A stretch of 64,000 bases of DNA from Rallus limicola (taxonomy: Eukaryota; Chordata; Aves; Gruiformes; Rallidae). Shown piece after piece: positions 1 through 12,923 of this stretch. The stretch spans positions 5,213,990-5,277,989 of the forward strand of contig JAKCOZ010000011.1 in the NCBI GenBank assembly GCA_022605955.1, written 5' to 3'. Positions within the stretch are counted from its first letter, which is position 1, and the number at the start of each line of letters is the position of its first letter. Under the pieces are notes generated by a model. That model did not search any database. It was not told the origin of the DNA and saw only the letters and a list, made by a program, of their open reading frames with translations. Both the position numbers and the translations under genes were made by a program.

Positions 1-808
1 AGGAGTTAGAAGTGAATTAATAGACTTCCAGATTACCCGTCAAATGATAAATGATTAATCATTTTGTCAACAAATTATCCACAACGAAGCCTTGACTTTA
101 CACCAAAGCAGTACCAATTATACCAGTGTAATTGCATCAGGGCAACCTCCCTAGCCAGAGCACAGTAATAGAACTATTTATCCAATATGGTTTACTCCCA
201 AAAGGGGAATACTTTTATGCAGCCTCTTTATGCTAGCATATAGCTGTATGCATTCTTACACTTAAACTCTCAGACTTCTGATTAAAATAAATACATACAC
301 TCCCTATGAATTTATTATATATGTGACTGAAGGTTATTCTTTATGCTTATTCTCTTATTGTAGCTTTTAGTAAGGGCAATTATGAATGCTTGTTGCAGAA
401 TCCAAAAATTTCCTTACACTTCATGCCATCCTCACTGCAGGTCTAGCTCTGAGGAGCTGCTTCTACATCGTGGTGCAGTAAAAAGTAGTTCTTCAATCAG
501 TGAACTAATGAAGCATAGCGTGCTAAGGATTTATGTCCTCAGGTTGGGTTCCCAAGTTGAGTTTTCATTGATATCACAGACCTGCTTGATGCTGGTGTAA
601 CAGATCAATACATCTTTGTGGTTAATTTATTTGATTTTTAATATGTGTCTTTTTTTTCTTTTTTTAATCTTATTTTTCTATTTGGGACATTGACAAGGAG
701 GAATAGCTGCAGTGTAATACCAACTCCCTAGTAAGATGGTTCATTCCACCTGGAGGCTTATCTGCACTGTAGCTCTAGCTGTTTTCAAAACTGATTAAGT
801 TGAGTTGG

Positions 809-890
809 GTTCTGTCACTGCCATCTGCTTGAGTTGTGACCTCTGATAAATCACTTCATGCTTCTATGTTTGTTTATCTTAACTTTCATT
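809..890 (-). mobile_element. MIR-like ancient SINE remnant
   Basis: Read on the minus strand, the order of blocks resembles the MIR core: a run resembling the 'bases kept after counting' T/A-rich segment, then AGTGATTTATCAGAGGTCAC. That block corresponds to the MIR segment around the loss-of-sequence motif GTGACTT...GGTCAC. The copy is strongly diverged and only about 80 bases are alignable by eye. MIR (CORE-SINE) relics are known in bird genomes but rare. Confidence 0.35.
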
Positions 891-2000
891 TCAAGCAAAC
901 CAGAAAAGGAATCAACACTTATGGTGAGTTTTATATTGTCATTAGCCATGTACACTAAGGTTCCCAAGCAAATCTATTTTTCTGGATTCTATTTATAGTC
1001 AGTGGAGAAAGGTAGTTATTTTTAAAAATAATTATCAGTTCTAAAGTGAAAGGTTTATAGTGGGCAGGATGAAGTATGTTCGGTATATACCTGACTGTGA
1101 TTTTCTAAATTAGAAGTTTATTTAGCAACTCTGGTCTTAAATCTGTTAGCTTGTATGCAATCAAAGCACTTTGCAAGGAAAAACCTGATAGTTTTAACTT
1201 GAAGTCTCTAAGAAAGTCAAGAATTTATCATTTCTTCCAGTAGTTTGCCCCAGTGTTGAGCAAAGGACAATTTGTTTCAGTCTTTATTTGCTTGATTGAC
1301 TTCCAGCTGCTGCTTTACATTTTGCTTTTCCCTTTTGAGTTACATGAACTTGAAATCATTTGACAATGCTCTGATACCAAGAGAGTTAGGACATTTTAAC
1401 TGCTTTCAGAAATTTTAAAATGTTTAAATTGTTCATGCACTTCACTAAGGCTTATTCCAAGAAGAAGCATTCAGAGAAGAAGCACTGAGCTCTACTGATT
1501 GCTCTTGTCTTCTCCTTGTGGTCCTAAAGAGCAGGGAGGAACCTGGACTGCATTTACAGAAATAGGACTAAGCTTTTCCTTGCAACATCCAAACTTGACC
1601 TTAGTAGCAGCAAACAGCCTAACAAAGGCCAGTAACTTCAAATTATAGCTTGGGAGACAGCAGTTGGACATTATATTCATCAGGACAATATGACACCAAA
1701 ATGGGTAGTCAGCTGTGGCATCTTGGAACTTTTCAAGGCTTAGCCAGAGAAAACAATAGCTGGCCCTTTCAATTTTGGTAGTTGACTATCAACTTTGAGT
1801 ATCTCAACACAAATGGAAGCCACAGCTGCAGCTGAGATACAGGTCCTCTCCAGGAGTAACAGAATAGTAACAGAAAGATGTCAGGGAAGCACAGGCCTGC
1901 TGTGATTTTGCTCATCCTCACTACAGAGGTGCATCTGTATCCATCAGTTAACTTGTAAAGCTGTCATTATATCTTGCTAGGCAGATGCATTATTCTTTCT

Positions 2001-2068
2001 AAAAAAAACCCAAAAAACAAAAAAACAAAACAAACAAAAAACCACCCAAAAAAACCCCACCAAAAAAA
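2001..2068 (+). repeat. A-rich low-complexity tract
   Basis: The tract is made of A-runs interrupted by C, with the pattern AAAAAACAAAAAAC and then CCAAAAAAACC. No LINE or SINE body lies immediately upstream, so it may be a simple-sequence expansion or an old retroposon tail whose body can no longer be recognised. Both strands stay open across it, giving spurious lysine- or phenylalanine-rich frames. Confidence 0.7.
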
Positions 2069-4005
2069 CGCCAAAGAATGTGTGGGAAAGAGGATGGAAA
2101 TTCAAGGTACAGAAACCTATTTGCACGTTCTTTGTAAGGGTGAAGAAGATATCCACAGAAACCTGAATGAAATTAAGACATTGAGGCAAGAAAACATTTT
2201 GTCTCAAATTTTTCAAAATATATCAAAACAATGAAGGAATTCAGTCTTTTAGGAGATAGACTTGCAGTGGGTCAGATGAGGTGTATAGGGACAAATGAAG
2301 CATTTGCAGTTATTCCATGGGACTGTGTCAGAGCAGTGAACAAACCAGAACTCATCTGCTTTGTCTAATTTGCCACATATTTGGCTTTTAATCTTTAACC
2401 AAAAGGGCAATAGGGAATAATTTATCATTTTTGTTATGACAACAAAAATCTCTCACGTGGAATTATAAAAATTATCCAAAAGGAAGTTGTTCTGATTTCT
2501 TTAACCAGACAGGTCGAAAGTTGCCAGCCTCCATAAAGTTGTTCCCTTATTTTAAGAGTCTGTGTGAAACTGTTTGTGTGGAACCCTGCAGGCTCACTCC
2601 AGGGGAATTTGGTTCAGACCTGTCAAAGACCAAACAATGAGAATGCTGAGGTGTATTTTTAATTTTTTTTTTCCCCTGTGCTAATATGGTGACATGGTTT
2701 CCAAACATAACATTCAGAAGAAACCAAGGCTGGAATAAATATTCTTATAATGTTTCAAGCAGAACTGAGGTGATCTCAGTAATTTACCAAGAAACACTTT
2801 TACTAACAGGAACATTAGGAAAACTACTGCTATAAATATAGAAAATAAAAAAAAAAAACAAACCAAAACCAAACAATTGATCGCTTTATTTTAATCAGCA
2901 GGAGGAATTTGAAGGATTTGGAACAGTGCAACAAAATGAAAGCCAGAAAAACAAATTGTACCACTGCAGATGCGAGGTAGTGATTAAAAGTCAGGATCTA
3001 ATGGAAAATAAACCCAAAAAATCCCTCAGGCAAACCACAGGCACCTTATAATCAAGAGTGGCCAATAGAACTTGCTATTCCTATAGACTTACTATGATAT
3101 TCTTACTACCGGCTAAATCATATGGCTTTGCTTTCATTTATTTACTGCCTAAAAGGTTCCATACAAAAGATTAGTTTGCACACCATTTAAGATGCAATTC
3201 ATACCACAATGTATGTCTGAATGTGTTTAATATTAACTTTCTTATATATGCAGAATCATGCTGAAGAGAAAGGTTTCTAGATGTTCCCTTTGAAGTAGCA
3301 GCATGTGTTTCTGCCAGGACTTAGGGTGTCTAGATTTCAAGATTTGTATCATAAAGTCTTCAGGATAATTCATGTTACATTTCTCCCTTTGTCTAAGCCT
3401 GTTAGATACCTCAGAGAGTGACCTCCTTAAAAGATATTTTGAAGTTGCCTAAGACCTGTCTTCAAAATTATCAAACACTAACAAATCACTGTTGTGCAGA
3501 GCTCTTCATGACCTTCCAGAATAAGCCTCTTCCTTATTTATCCAGAAATGCTGCGGGATTCATCTTACTTAACTGTAACCATGTGAGAGTTCACCTCTGA
3601 TCTAAACCTGCCATCAAGTCTTGACCTCTGGTCAATAGAGAAAGATTTAACATATCTCAAAAAGTTGTTTTGGGAAAGTGCTGTGAACACCCTTCTGGAG
3701 TTGTTTTCTTCATGGATAACCAAGAGACCCTGGCAATTCTTTTAGACACATAAAAGATGGAAGTTAAACCTGGGGAATCTCTTGAAGAATAAGAGTCAAG
3801 CAAAAGCTGTTTGAAAACCCCACCATGGAGAACTGAAGTGAGAGACAATCAAAGTTATTTTACCAGCACAGAAAGGGAGATATGCAGACTAATCATTTTG
3901 ATTAAACAGTTTTCCTACCTTCTCAGACAATGGGTGAATCCAGAACCTCCTGAGCTTAGCAAAATTTGCCTGGAAACAGTTTTAATCATGAGGAATTATG
4001 CATAT

Positions 4006-4420
4006 TAGGAGAGGCTGGGGAAACTGGGCTTGTTCGGCCTGGAGAAGAGAAGGCTGCGGGGGGACCTCATTCCGACCTTCCAGTCTCTGAAGGGAGCAGA
4101 GGAACAGGAGGGGATTCAACCTTTTAAAAGGGTAGACAATGGCAGGACAAGGGGGAATGGATTAAAACTAAAGGAGGGAAGATTTAGATATTAGGGGGAA
4201 GTTCTTTCCAGAGAGAGTGGTGAGGTGCTGGAACAGGCTGCCCAGAGAGGTGGTGGATGCCCCATCCCTGGAGGTGTTCAAGGCCAGGTTGGATTGGGCC
4301 CTGAGCAACCTTGTGTAGCTCCAGGCCTGGAGGTTTGTGGCCCTGCCTGTGGCAGGGGGGTTGGAGCTCTATGATCCTTGGGGTCCCTTCCAACCCATGC
4401 TATTCTATGATTCTATGATA
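4006..4420 (+). mobile_element. CR1 LINE, 5'-truncated, 3' end intact
   Basis: It begins in the end of the CR1 pol frame, with codons reading RLGKLGLFGLEKRRLRGD. It runs through the 3' region and ends in the CR1 tail ATTCTATGATTCTATGA. The pol frame is broken by a 5-base loss in the segment reading AGATTTAGATATTAG, compared with the copy at 44961 where GATTA is still present. It belongs to the same young subfamily as the copies at 7642, 12924, 19334 and 44961. These share the CCAGGCCTGGAGGTT and CCTTGGGGTCCCTTCC blocks. Confidence 0.95.
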
Positions 4421-5205
4421 TAGTGAATGATCCTTCAAGAATATGGGGACCTGCCCCAAACTGAGAAAGTACTTTGGATACTATGAACAGCTTTGACAAC
4501 TCTATACTTTTCCTAGAATACCTTATTTTCCCTGGACTAGCATTTCAGTCTAGGCACCATCAATGGAGGGCCCTGAACTTTGGAGTCTGCTTTCCCCACT
4601 TGGCCCAAAACAGCTTTGAATCTATCAACTTGCAGGGCACCATGTGAAGCTCAGTTATGTTCTCAGGTTTTCGCCTGAAGGGTTGGTGATAGGGAACATG
4701 TCTAGTGTATCCTAAGAGAGTCTATTTAAGGCAGACATTAGTCAGCATGTTTGCATTTTGTATTTAAATTATGTAAATGTGTTCAGAGCCTGATGGGGGC
4801 ATACCTGACAAATGTAAAAATGAGTAAATAAAAATAAGTGAAGCATAATGGCATAAAAATTGAAAGCCCAAATGAAAATTACTTTTACACACATAAAAAG
4901 ACAAAACCACAAACCCAACAAGTTGGAGCAGGACAAAGGTCACAAATGGATCCCTGGGCAGGATGAAAAGACAGATTTCTTTTCTCATCTGTTGCCTGGT
5001 TTACTCATCATGGAGCCTAAGGCACCCAGGAGTACAACAACCACAGGGAACATCCTCCCTCAAGGAAGCAGCAAGAGGAGTAAATGCTTTAACTAGTATC
5101 AAGGGCTTTTATATGTCTTGTTTCTCAGCAGAGATTTCTCAGCATTGTTTTGTCTCCAGATCAGGAAACCATGAGGACATGTGTCATGGACCACAATGTG
5201 GCGGA
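4421..5205. other. unique non-coding stretch
   Basis: No gene or repeat is recognised. Short open frames occur on both strands around 4764-5211, but they overlap one another and show no known motif. Confidence 0.5.
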
Positions 5206-5270
5206 TCATAGAATCATAGAATTGTAGGGGTTGGAAGGGACCATCGGGTCCAAGGTCCCTAGCTCATATT
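5206..5270 (-). mobile_element. CR1 3' end fragment
   Basis: The plus strand reads ATCATAGAATCATAGAATTG followed by GGTTGGAAGGGACC, which is the reverse complement of the CR1 3' tail and the block next to it. Only about 65 bases remain, so this was either a very short 5'-truncated insertion or the rest has decayed. Confidence 0.85.
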
Positions 5271-6255
5271 GCAGAGGTAGCAAGGCAGCATGGCTGAGTT
5301 CAATCTTCAGGAAAGTTTCTCCCAGTCTTGGCTCTTGGTCTTACTTCACCAACCTTGTGTGAAATACAGACTGATGTGCAAATCCTGATGTAAGTGAAGG
5401 AAAATGTGATGGTTGGAATGACCCTGATTCCTAAGAGTCATTTGCTTCAAGCTCATATCAGATAAATGTTTTTCAACTTGAGATGATCCAGTAATATTTG
5501 AAAGTGAAGCAGGGCTAAAATTAAGGGGTTGGATTATTTCCTTCTCTCTCAAACGATAAATAACTTTTTGATGGAATTAAGTTATATCTGAAGATTATCA
5601 CTGGATAAAAATTTCCAGAGAAATTCTAAATCTGAAAATAGTTGGGTTTTGACAACTAAAAACTGTAAATTTTTTAAGTCAATGAAATGCAAACCTGAAT
5701 TTATTGCTTAGGTGTTTTTAGATAATTAGAATGGAGAATCTTATTGGAAAAAAATATCTCAGGAAAAATTAATTGGATTCTAACTAGCCAACAGATTAAT
5801 TTTGCATTTCTTTAGAATTCTGCTAAAATTTTTCAGATGTCCAATACCTAGGTATATTTTTTAAGCTCTTTGATATTCATTACTCTACTTTTATGCCTTT
5901 ATTCACCACAGTCAGAAATTTAGAAAAAAACAAACAAAAGCAAAATAATAACAAAGAAAACAATAACAAACAAAACTGTCTCAGTGACCCATGTGTTAAC
6001 AACAGGAACACTGGAGAATCCAACACCAGGAAGCCAATTTTTTCTTTCAAAATTCATGATGGATGTTGTAAATGTATTTAGTCAATCTGAAAACATGACA
6101 GCCTACAAAAAGAAATTAACTTATTAAGTAAGATAAAAATGGAAAAGAAAGTAAATTCACAATTTGTATCATATTATATTGTTTGCAATCTATAAATTGC
6201 ACATTAGAGAGCAGATTGAGATAACCTAGTGTCTTTTAATTTTGAGGTTCCTGGT
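5271..6255. other. unique non-coding stretch
   Basis: AT-rich sequence containing a lysine/asparagine-coding A-rich patch near 5925-5972. No gene, RNA or transposon is recognised. Confidence 0.5.
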
Positions 6256-6622
6256 TTGTAACCTGGACAAGCTGGAGAAGCGGCCCATGTGAACCTCACA
6301 AAGTTCAACAAGGACAAGTGCAAGGTCCTGAACCTGGGTCAGGGCAGTCCTCATCATCAATACAGGCTGGCAGATGAAGAGAAGCCCTGCAGAGAAGGAC
6401 TTGTGGGTGATGGTGGATGAGAAGCTCGACATGAGCAAACGATGCACACTTGCAGCCCAGAAGCCTCCTCCCTGGAAGTTTTCAAGGCCGAGTTGGATGG
6501 GGCCTCAAGCAGCCTGGTCTAGTGAGAAGTGTCCCTGCCCATGGCAGGGGGGTTGGGACTTGATGATCTTTAAGGTCCCTTCCAACCCAAACCAGTCTGG
6601 GATTCAATGATTCTATGATTCT
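6256..6622 (+). mobile_element. CR1 LINE with internal deletion
   Basis: The left half is mid-to-late CR1 pol; its frame reads SPAEKDLWVMVDEKLDMSKR and then CTLAAQK. The right half is the CR1 3' region starting at the block TCCCTGGAAGTTTTCAAGGC and ending in ATTCTATGATTCT. The two halves join at about 6464-6470, so several hundred bases of pol C-terminus are missing. The break falls directly after the CAGAAGGCC-type motif, the same place where the copy at 12924 is deleted. Confidence 0.9.
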
Positions 6623-7641
6623 AATCATGAAAGGCTAGACTTCAGTGAGTGGGTTTTGGGGTTTTTTCCCCTTTTTTACTATTGCTCTGTCAGTATTGGA
6701 ATATATTTGCATAAGAACATCCCAGGATCTGCTCATATTAGGTTGATAATTATATACAATATCAACCTAGCAGAACAACTCAACAACTGAATCACTCCCA
6801 TGAGTAATCTTGCACCTAACTTCTCTTTCTCCAAGCAACTCCTGTGAACAACACTTGTTAAAATAAACAAAATAATCAGGCAATGAAGCCTATTGCTGAC
6901 TTTACGATTTTATAATGTTCATCATATTTAACTACCTGAATATAAGGGCTAGACAAGCACAAAAGTGTCTATATTTGATGACTTGGGTATAAGCAATCAG
7001 GTGCAATAGGACTGACTCTCACAAGTAGCAGGGTTCTCAGTCCACATCATTATCATCAATTGATATTTTTGTGCTAAGCATTTGTGTTATTTCACTTTAC
7101 AGGATTCAATACAGGAAAAGGATTTTTTTTTTTTTATTACACCTGAGAGAACTGTATTTTGCAATAAAGGTGCTGTGTTTTTGTTCTTCTTGTAAAAGCT
7201 GAAGAATGCAGAATGGGGTCCTGGAGGTGAGTGAAACAGTGAGCATCAATATAAGGATCACAACTATTTTGAGGGAGTATTACCTCAAACTCAGCATTAT
7301 ATTTGCATTGGCATCTGAGTATGCTCTGATCATTTAGAAAGTTAAAAAGTTGTGCTTAGATTTTCAAGGAAACTGTTCCATCATATTAATTATTAATTTT
7401 GACAAAAGCCAAAAGCTATGCATGCCTTAGATCTCAAATTATACAACATTGGGCTGCCATAAAGTTGTTATGGTACAGAATAGACCTCTGTATTTTGGGG
7501 TCAGTGAGGAGAAGCTGCTTTTTCCATGTATTGCCTCTCCACACCCTCTTTAAAAGTGTATCTTAGGGACTGGCAGAAAATACTTTTCTATTATGGGGAG
7601 GTTTTTTTGCTTGTGTTGGAGTGAGATAAAAAGCTCAAATC
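6623..7641. other. unique non-coding stretch
   Basis: No gene or transposon is recognised. A T-run lies at about 7123-7136. The rest is AT-rich and free of long open frames. Confidence 0.5.
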
Positions 7642-8240
7642 TCATAGAATCACAGACTGGTCTGGGTTGGAAGGGACCCCAAAGGTCACAGAGTTCCAAC
7701 GTCCCTGACACAGGGTCAAAAACCTCCGGGCCTGGATCTATACAAGGTTGCCCAGGGCCCCATCCAACCTGGCCTTGAATACCCCCAGGGATGGGCACCC
7801 ACAACCTCTCTGGGCAGCCTGTTCCAGCACCTCACCACTCTCTCTGGAAAGAACTTCCCCCTAATATCTAATCTAAACCTTCCCTACTTCAGCTCAATCC
7901 ATTCCCCCTTGTCCTGCCATTGTCTGTCCTTTTAAAAAGTTGATTCCCCCCCTGTTCCTCTGCTCCCTTCCGGGACGGGAAGGCTGGAATGAGGTCCCCC
8001 CACAATCTTCTCTTCTCCAGGCTGAACAAGTCCAGCTCCTTCAGCTTCTCTTCGTAGGGGAGAATAGTCATTATGGCCCTCCTCTGAACCCTCTCCCATA
8101 GTTCCACATCTTTCTTGTATGAGGCCCCAGCTCTGGACACAGGACTCCAGAAGGTGTCTCATGAGGGCCGGGCAGGATAGAGAGGGACAGTCACCTCACT
8201 GTCCCTGCTGGCCACTCCTCTTCTGATGGAGCCCATCTAC
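7642..8240 (-). mobile_element. CR1 LINE, 5'-truncated
   Basis: On the minus strand it covers late pol and the complete 3' end, with the tail at about 7642-7665. The pol frame reads YKKDVELWERVQRRA, then [13 protein letters not shown], then [11 protein letters not shown]. It then meets a stop caused by a small deletion in the block that reads LKLKEG in better copies. It is the same young subfamily as 4006, 12924, 19334 and 44961. No target-site duplication was recognised. Confidence 0.95.
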
Positions 8241-9295
8241 TAAAATTAAATTAAAAAATAATTGTTGATAATTTGAAATATTTCATTTTAGTAATTTGAA
8301 ACAAAAAAGAAAAATTAATTAGGATTTACATAACATCATGAAATTTTGATCAGTGTTCTTTCTTGTGTAATAGAAGAATTATGGTTAGTTACTACCTAAA
8401 AAAGAATGACAGCTGAAGTTTTAAAGTTGCTTTTGTTGCCAGCAGCCAGGGTTTTGTAAAAGTCTTATTGATGTGGGAGGCTGCTCCTTTGAAAAGTCAA
8501 GATTAAATGTTAGAAGTTGTCTAAAGTGGAAACAAAACTATTTAACTAATATTTTATAAATATTTTGTAACCAATTCTAAAATATTTTTTCCACCTGGTT
8601 TCAGGAATCTGTCTGGAAACCCCTCACCTAAATTTGACAGCTAGTCTGAGTTAATGTAGAATCATGCTTTGGGGTGGATGGCGTAGAGGGGTCAGCAGAA
8701 GTTCTCAGAGTATTAAATTCTTAAATATCAAGAACCATGGTAGATATATTGTAATGATACTTTTTTATCTTGCTAGATTCTCAAATATCACTAGGCTTGC
8801 TTTTGATATCCTCTACTTAATTTTTTCAGTATCATTATCTTGAGTCCCAGCTAATATAAAAAAGTGAAGGAGCAGAAAATAGACAAGCAAAACATCTTAT
8901 GAAATATTTCTTTCAAGTTTAGCATATTTTTGGGGGGAGAAAGGTGAAAAAATGCTGTTTCTCACTTTGACATCATGCTGCTTTAATATCTTTTAATCTT
9001 TAAATGCTTAGACTCTTTTATTGCAACGGGGTATTTTTTATTGACTCACATTTTTGTTGTGTTGCTTTCTCTGTTTCAGCCCGCTGCTGTCTTTCTGGGA
9101 GAAGCCAAGAACAAGAAGAATGTGTGGGAACAAGAATGTCAGACTATTACATAGACAAGATTTTCTGCCTGGGGACCAACAAAAAGAAAAACAAAAAAGA
9201 AAGTAAAAGCAGAAAACACTTGAAGAAAAATATGACATTTCTAAAACTCTTGAATGGCAAGGAGAAAATGAAGAAATGATTGTTCCTTGTCTCTC
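8241..9295. other. unique non-coding stretch
   Basis: AT-rich sequence with no recognised gene or repeat. Open frames at 9004-9279 (plus) and 9038-9451 (minus) overlap each other. The plus frame is dominated by a lysine-rich low-complexity patch. Confidence 0.5.
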
Positions 9296-9490
9296 CCAAC
9301 ACAAGGGGGCATCAAATGTAGTTGTCAGGTAGCCGTGGTCAAACAAAGAAGAAAAGTATTTATTTACACAGTGCATAGTTAGGCTGTGCATCTCTTTACC
9401 ACAGGATACTGCAGATGTTAAAAGTGTATATGGACTCCAAACCAACTGCACAGGAAAAAAAAAAAAAATGAAAAAGCCCTCAAGGACAAA
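9296..9490 (+). mobile_element. ancient CR1 (3' region) remnant
   Basis: The ordered blocks GGGGCATCAAATGTAGTTG, GGTCAAACAAAGAAGAAAAG, TATTTATTTACACAGTGCAT and CCACAGGATACTGCAGATG match old amniote CR1 sequence downstream of the pol box, where retained copies read as a heat-map of the same blocks: deletion of gene body, then a 'kept after truncation' segment. The copy is much more diverged than the young CR1 set. It ends near an A-rich run at 9454-9468. Confidence 0.6.
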
Positions 9491-11739
9491 AATACAAAGA
9501 CCAAATCAGTTTGTTGTAACTGGTTCAGAGCAGGATTTAAAACCTCATTGTTTGTGGGAATTTAACAGCTTTCCCTGATATTAAAAGGGGAAAAGGGATG
9601 ATGCTTTTCCACCCATGATTTTTAAAAACCGACAGTGGTTCTTGAATTTCTTTTTACTTTTATCTTTGATCTTCAGCAGGAGCTTTGATCTACACTTTTT
9701 ACCTTTTGATGTCACTGGTGTAAGAAGAGGGGGGAAAAAAAAAAGGCAAGTTATTCAATATGTACAAATGGGCGTACCTCCTAAAAGGAGTTACAGATTG
9801 GTTTGTACAACTAAGAATCTAGGTCAACGCACAGAAATTTAATTGAAAAGGGTGGAATTCAACTTCCTTATTTTTATCTTTTTATGAGAAATTAGATGTC
9901 TGAAGCAACGTTTTTAGTTGAAATAGTTACTGATTTATATTAGATGTCTACTTTAGAAGAAGATGAATCACAGTCTGATTCTAAAGAGAAGTTTGAATGT
10001 GTATTTGGCAGAATTAATTCCTTTTAAGAGGACACAAAGCAGGATTTGTAACCTTGAACTTTTATCAAATATGTACCTAACAGTTGTTCAGTCTTTCTGT
10101 TTCCACTTTTCTCTTTAATTGCCCATTCATTTTAATAGAGAGTGCAAAGATTATCCTTTGTCTATCCAAATGAGTAGAGGTAATTTGCTACCACAGTGCT
10201 ATACCATTAAAAATTAAAAAAACCCCAAACATTAAAAATCATCCACCCATTTATAAAAATTGTGGAAAATAAGTGTTTTAAAGAACATCAAATTACAGTT
10301 CTGAGACTGAGAAAGAAGGAAAAAACAAACTGGATTGTAAATTTTCTTACAGGCTTGTAATTCAGCTGAGTTGAGTCGATAGATTAAACCTGTTTATTGC
10401 CTCTTGCACCAAGTGGAGTTGCAAAGGAGCTTTTTATGATGTGTTTTCATCAGAGACACATGGAATATACTTTTCACTGAAAGCTGCCACAATATCAGAC
10501 TAAATGACAGGAAGGAAGACGACCTTCATCCCCCTCCCCCCCCGATTTACTTTAAAAATATAACCTATCTTAAAAATAAATGTCTTCTATCTTTGGGTGG
10601 TAATGATTCAACCTGTGCTCTTAGGTACTTCATAGTCCTCCAAGAATCCTCATATCACTTGTAAAACATAACTAAGAAATTAGCCTTTTGTCAACAAGCA
10701 GAACCTCACTATTCTAAAAGCTCATCCTCCAGTGTAAAAAATGCAGGTGTCTGCAAATAGAAAGAGAGATCATCACACCTGCATCTTCACACCTACAACA
10801 TCCTTACAGAGGCCAGTTTTTCCTGTGGGTTTTGGCTAAATCCTCTGCTATGTTTTCAGGAAGTCAAACACAACACTTGGTGACATGCCTTGATTGTACC
10901 TTGTATTTGAGTTGAACCAAAGAGTTGGTAAAGACAGAATAATTTGATTCCACATTGTTCCACTACTTTAAGAAAAACTACAAAGAGTTTGGCACTGCAC
11001 TGAATGTTGCCTAGGACAGTCAGGCTGTGTTTACACTGGTTCTCTGAATGGTCTTGTGGCTTCTTCCCTGAGGCCAATTGCAATATTCTGGCTACATCCA
11101 CACTCTTGAACTCTCTTTCTCTCCAAAACAGATGGGCACATCCTAAATGCTTTCTGAAAGTGATCGCTGCCCAAGATAATTCCTGAACAGTGCTTACAAA
11201 TTGGCTGGGAGAGAAGTAGTTAGATTGAGCCAAAAATACACCAGAGATTTTCTAGGAGTGTAAGGGTGCAGAGAATCAAATTTCAGTGCTGATGCTATCT
11301 GACACAACTTAATTTACACAACAAGAAGGATGTTTGTATGCTGAAGCTGTCCAACGATTAGATTTTGCTGTATGCTTTCAGCATGATTACATTGAGCTTT
11401 CAAGAGGACCCTGCATATGAGAGTGTGTGGTGACATAAGAAATCACTAAATTATATGTACTGGACTTGAAAATTTCTGTATTGAGGTGTCAGGGCTCTTC
11501 CTGCATAATTTGTATGTAGCTGATACAAATAGCAGCATTAAATTTCCTACCAAACACAGCAGGAAAAAAAAAAAAAGGAAGAAAGAAGCCTCCACCACAA
11601 CCAAAAGCCTAACACTGCTATGATTTTTTGTAAAACAATCCTGAGCGAAAAAAGGTTCTTTCCTTTATGGGGCAACTGTTTATAATGCCAACTTGGAGAC
11701 ATATTACAAATTCAGACATTCAGGGGGCTTTTCTAATCC
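9491..11739. other. unique non-coding stretch
   Basis: No gene or transposon recognised. It contains short homopolymer patches: GGGGGGAAAAAAAAAA near 9731, a C-run near 10533-10544 and an A-run near 11561-11575. The 125-codon minus frame at 10856-11233 has no recognisable motif. Confidence 0.5.
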
Positions 11740-12132
11740 TCAATTGCAGTTTGTCAGTGCTTCAGGAATATTCCCTTGCTCCGATTGTTCATCCTCAGCA
11801 GGAGCTGGATTAGTAACATCAGAGTCTGCAGATGCGTATTGTTTCCCATTAGTCTCAGCTTGAGCCTGGTGTTATGTCCTTTTCATCAGGAACCTCCAAC
11901 TCTAAGTCAGTGAACCAGGACTAATGATCCCAGGTTCCTGGGAGACATCAGAGCCTGTGTACATAATGTCCAGAGCTTTCACTTCTGCTGCTGTTAGCCT
12001 TTTAATGTGCTTCTTAAGCCTCAGACCACTTACTCCCATTGCATGAGCTACAGCCTCCTCACAATGTCTCCAAGAAAATACACCCAAATATCATTTTCTT
12101 TCTGTCCCTTTGAATTTCTTTTATGTTCGCAT
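11740..12132 (-). pseudogene. protein-like, frame-broken exon candidate
   Basis: On the minus strand a 44-base pyrimidine tract (12135-12178 on plus, almost purely purine) ends in CAG at 12133-12135, a strong splice-acceptor shape. The sequence below it reads like protein in changing frames. One frame gives QKENDIWVYFLGDI; another gives GLRLKKHIKRLTAAEVKALD and continues to VSQEPG. After a further shift come LELEVPDEKDI and an acidic run ending at a stop at 11740-11742. I do not recognise the family. It could be a decayed last exon, a retro-pseudogene, or chance. No donor or polyA signal was confirmed. Confidence 0.3.
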
Positions 12133-12923
12133 CTGGCAGGAAACAAGGGGCAAGGAGGGGGGGGAAGGGAAAAAAATCCATTTGCAAGCACTTAAATGTT
12201 GTTGGCCAACACTTGCAATATTACTGGCAGGCTACCTGCAAGTAAGCATTATTTACAAATCATTATTTGGCAGAAATTGGGGAGAAAAATGCCAGCATTC
12301 ACATAGATGAATAAAATCTGAGGAGGATTATTCAGCCAAGTCTACTCAACAGCATCAGATGGAGAAGTGCTTTGTAAAGGTTACTTCTGCCCTTTTTCTC
12401 TCTCTGTTTTCTTGCTAACCCTGTTGGCCTTTCATAGATATCAAATCCGTGTTTTCATCTCAACACAGTGAATAAAGAGCTCCCTTTAGAAACAGACTTT
12501 TTTGATAGAGCCAGGGATATTTCTGTAATGGAACCAGCAACCTGAACCTTCTTGCTCTGGACTTTAATATGAACATATAAGACTTCCCCTGGCTGCCCTT
12601 CTTTTATACCAGCTGCCTAAAAAATATGTTTTCGTGCTTTGTGATACTTGATGTATTTTTTTAATGAAGATTTAAAGAATTTCCTCCAAAGTTTCTTTGA
12701 AACCTGCACACCGTAATACTTCAGTGAAGTCTGTTTCTTGATTTGCCAGTCTGTTTACAAGGCTTGTAAGGCAGTGTTAGAGCAGGAGAATTTCACTTTA
12801 ATTGGCATTGCTCCTAGCTATTTAAGCAATGTTCTGAACTGTCTATCATCAAACCTGGGCAGCCAGAACCATTTCTTACCACCAACTTCATATTATCCAG
12901 AGTCAAATACTCTACTTACAGCC
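12133..12923. other. unique non-coding stretch
   Basis: It contains the purine-rich tract described with the neighbouring exon candidate (12135-12178). Otherwise no gene or repeat is recognised. Confidence 0.5.

Larger units (their letters stand above)
1..4005. other. unique non-coding stretch
   Basis: AT-rich sequence with no coding gene, CR1 or LTR that I recognise. It holds short T-rich runs near 650-665, an A-rich tract at 2001-2068, a second A-run near 2848-2870 and a weak MIR-like segment at 809-890. The open frames here are all under 90 codons and resemble nothing known. Confidence 0.6.

Noticed and set aside
9004..9279. 91-codon lysine-rich plus frame
   Set aside because: Low-complexity A-rich translation with no known motif.
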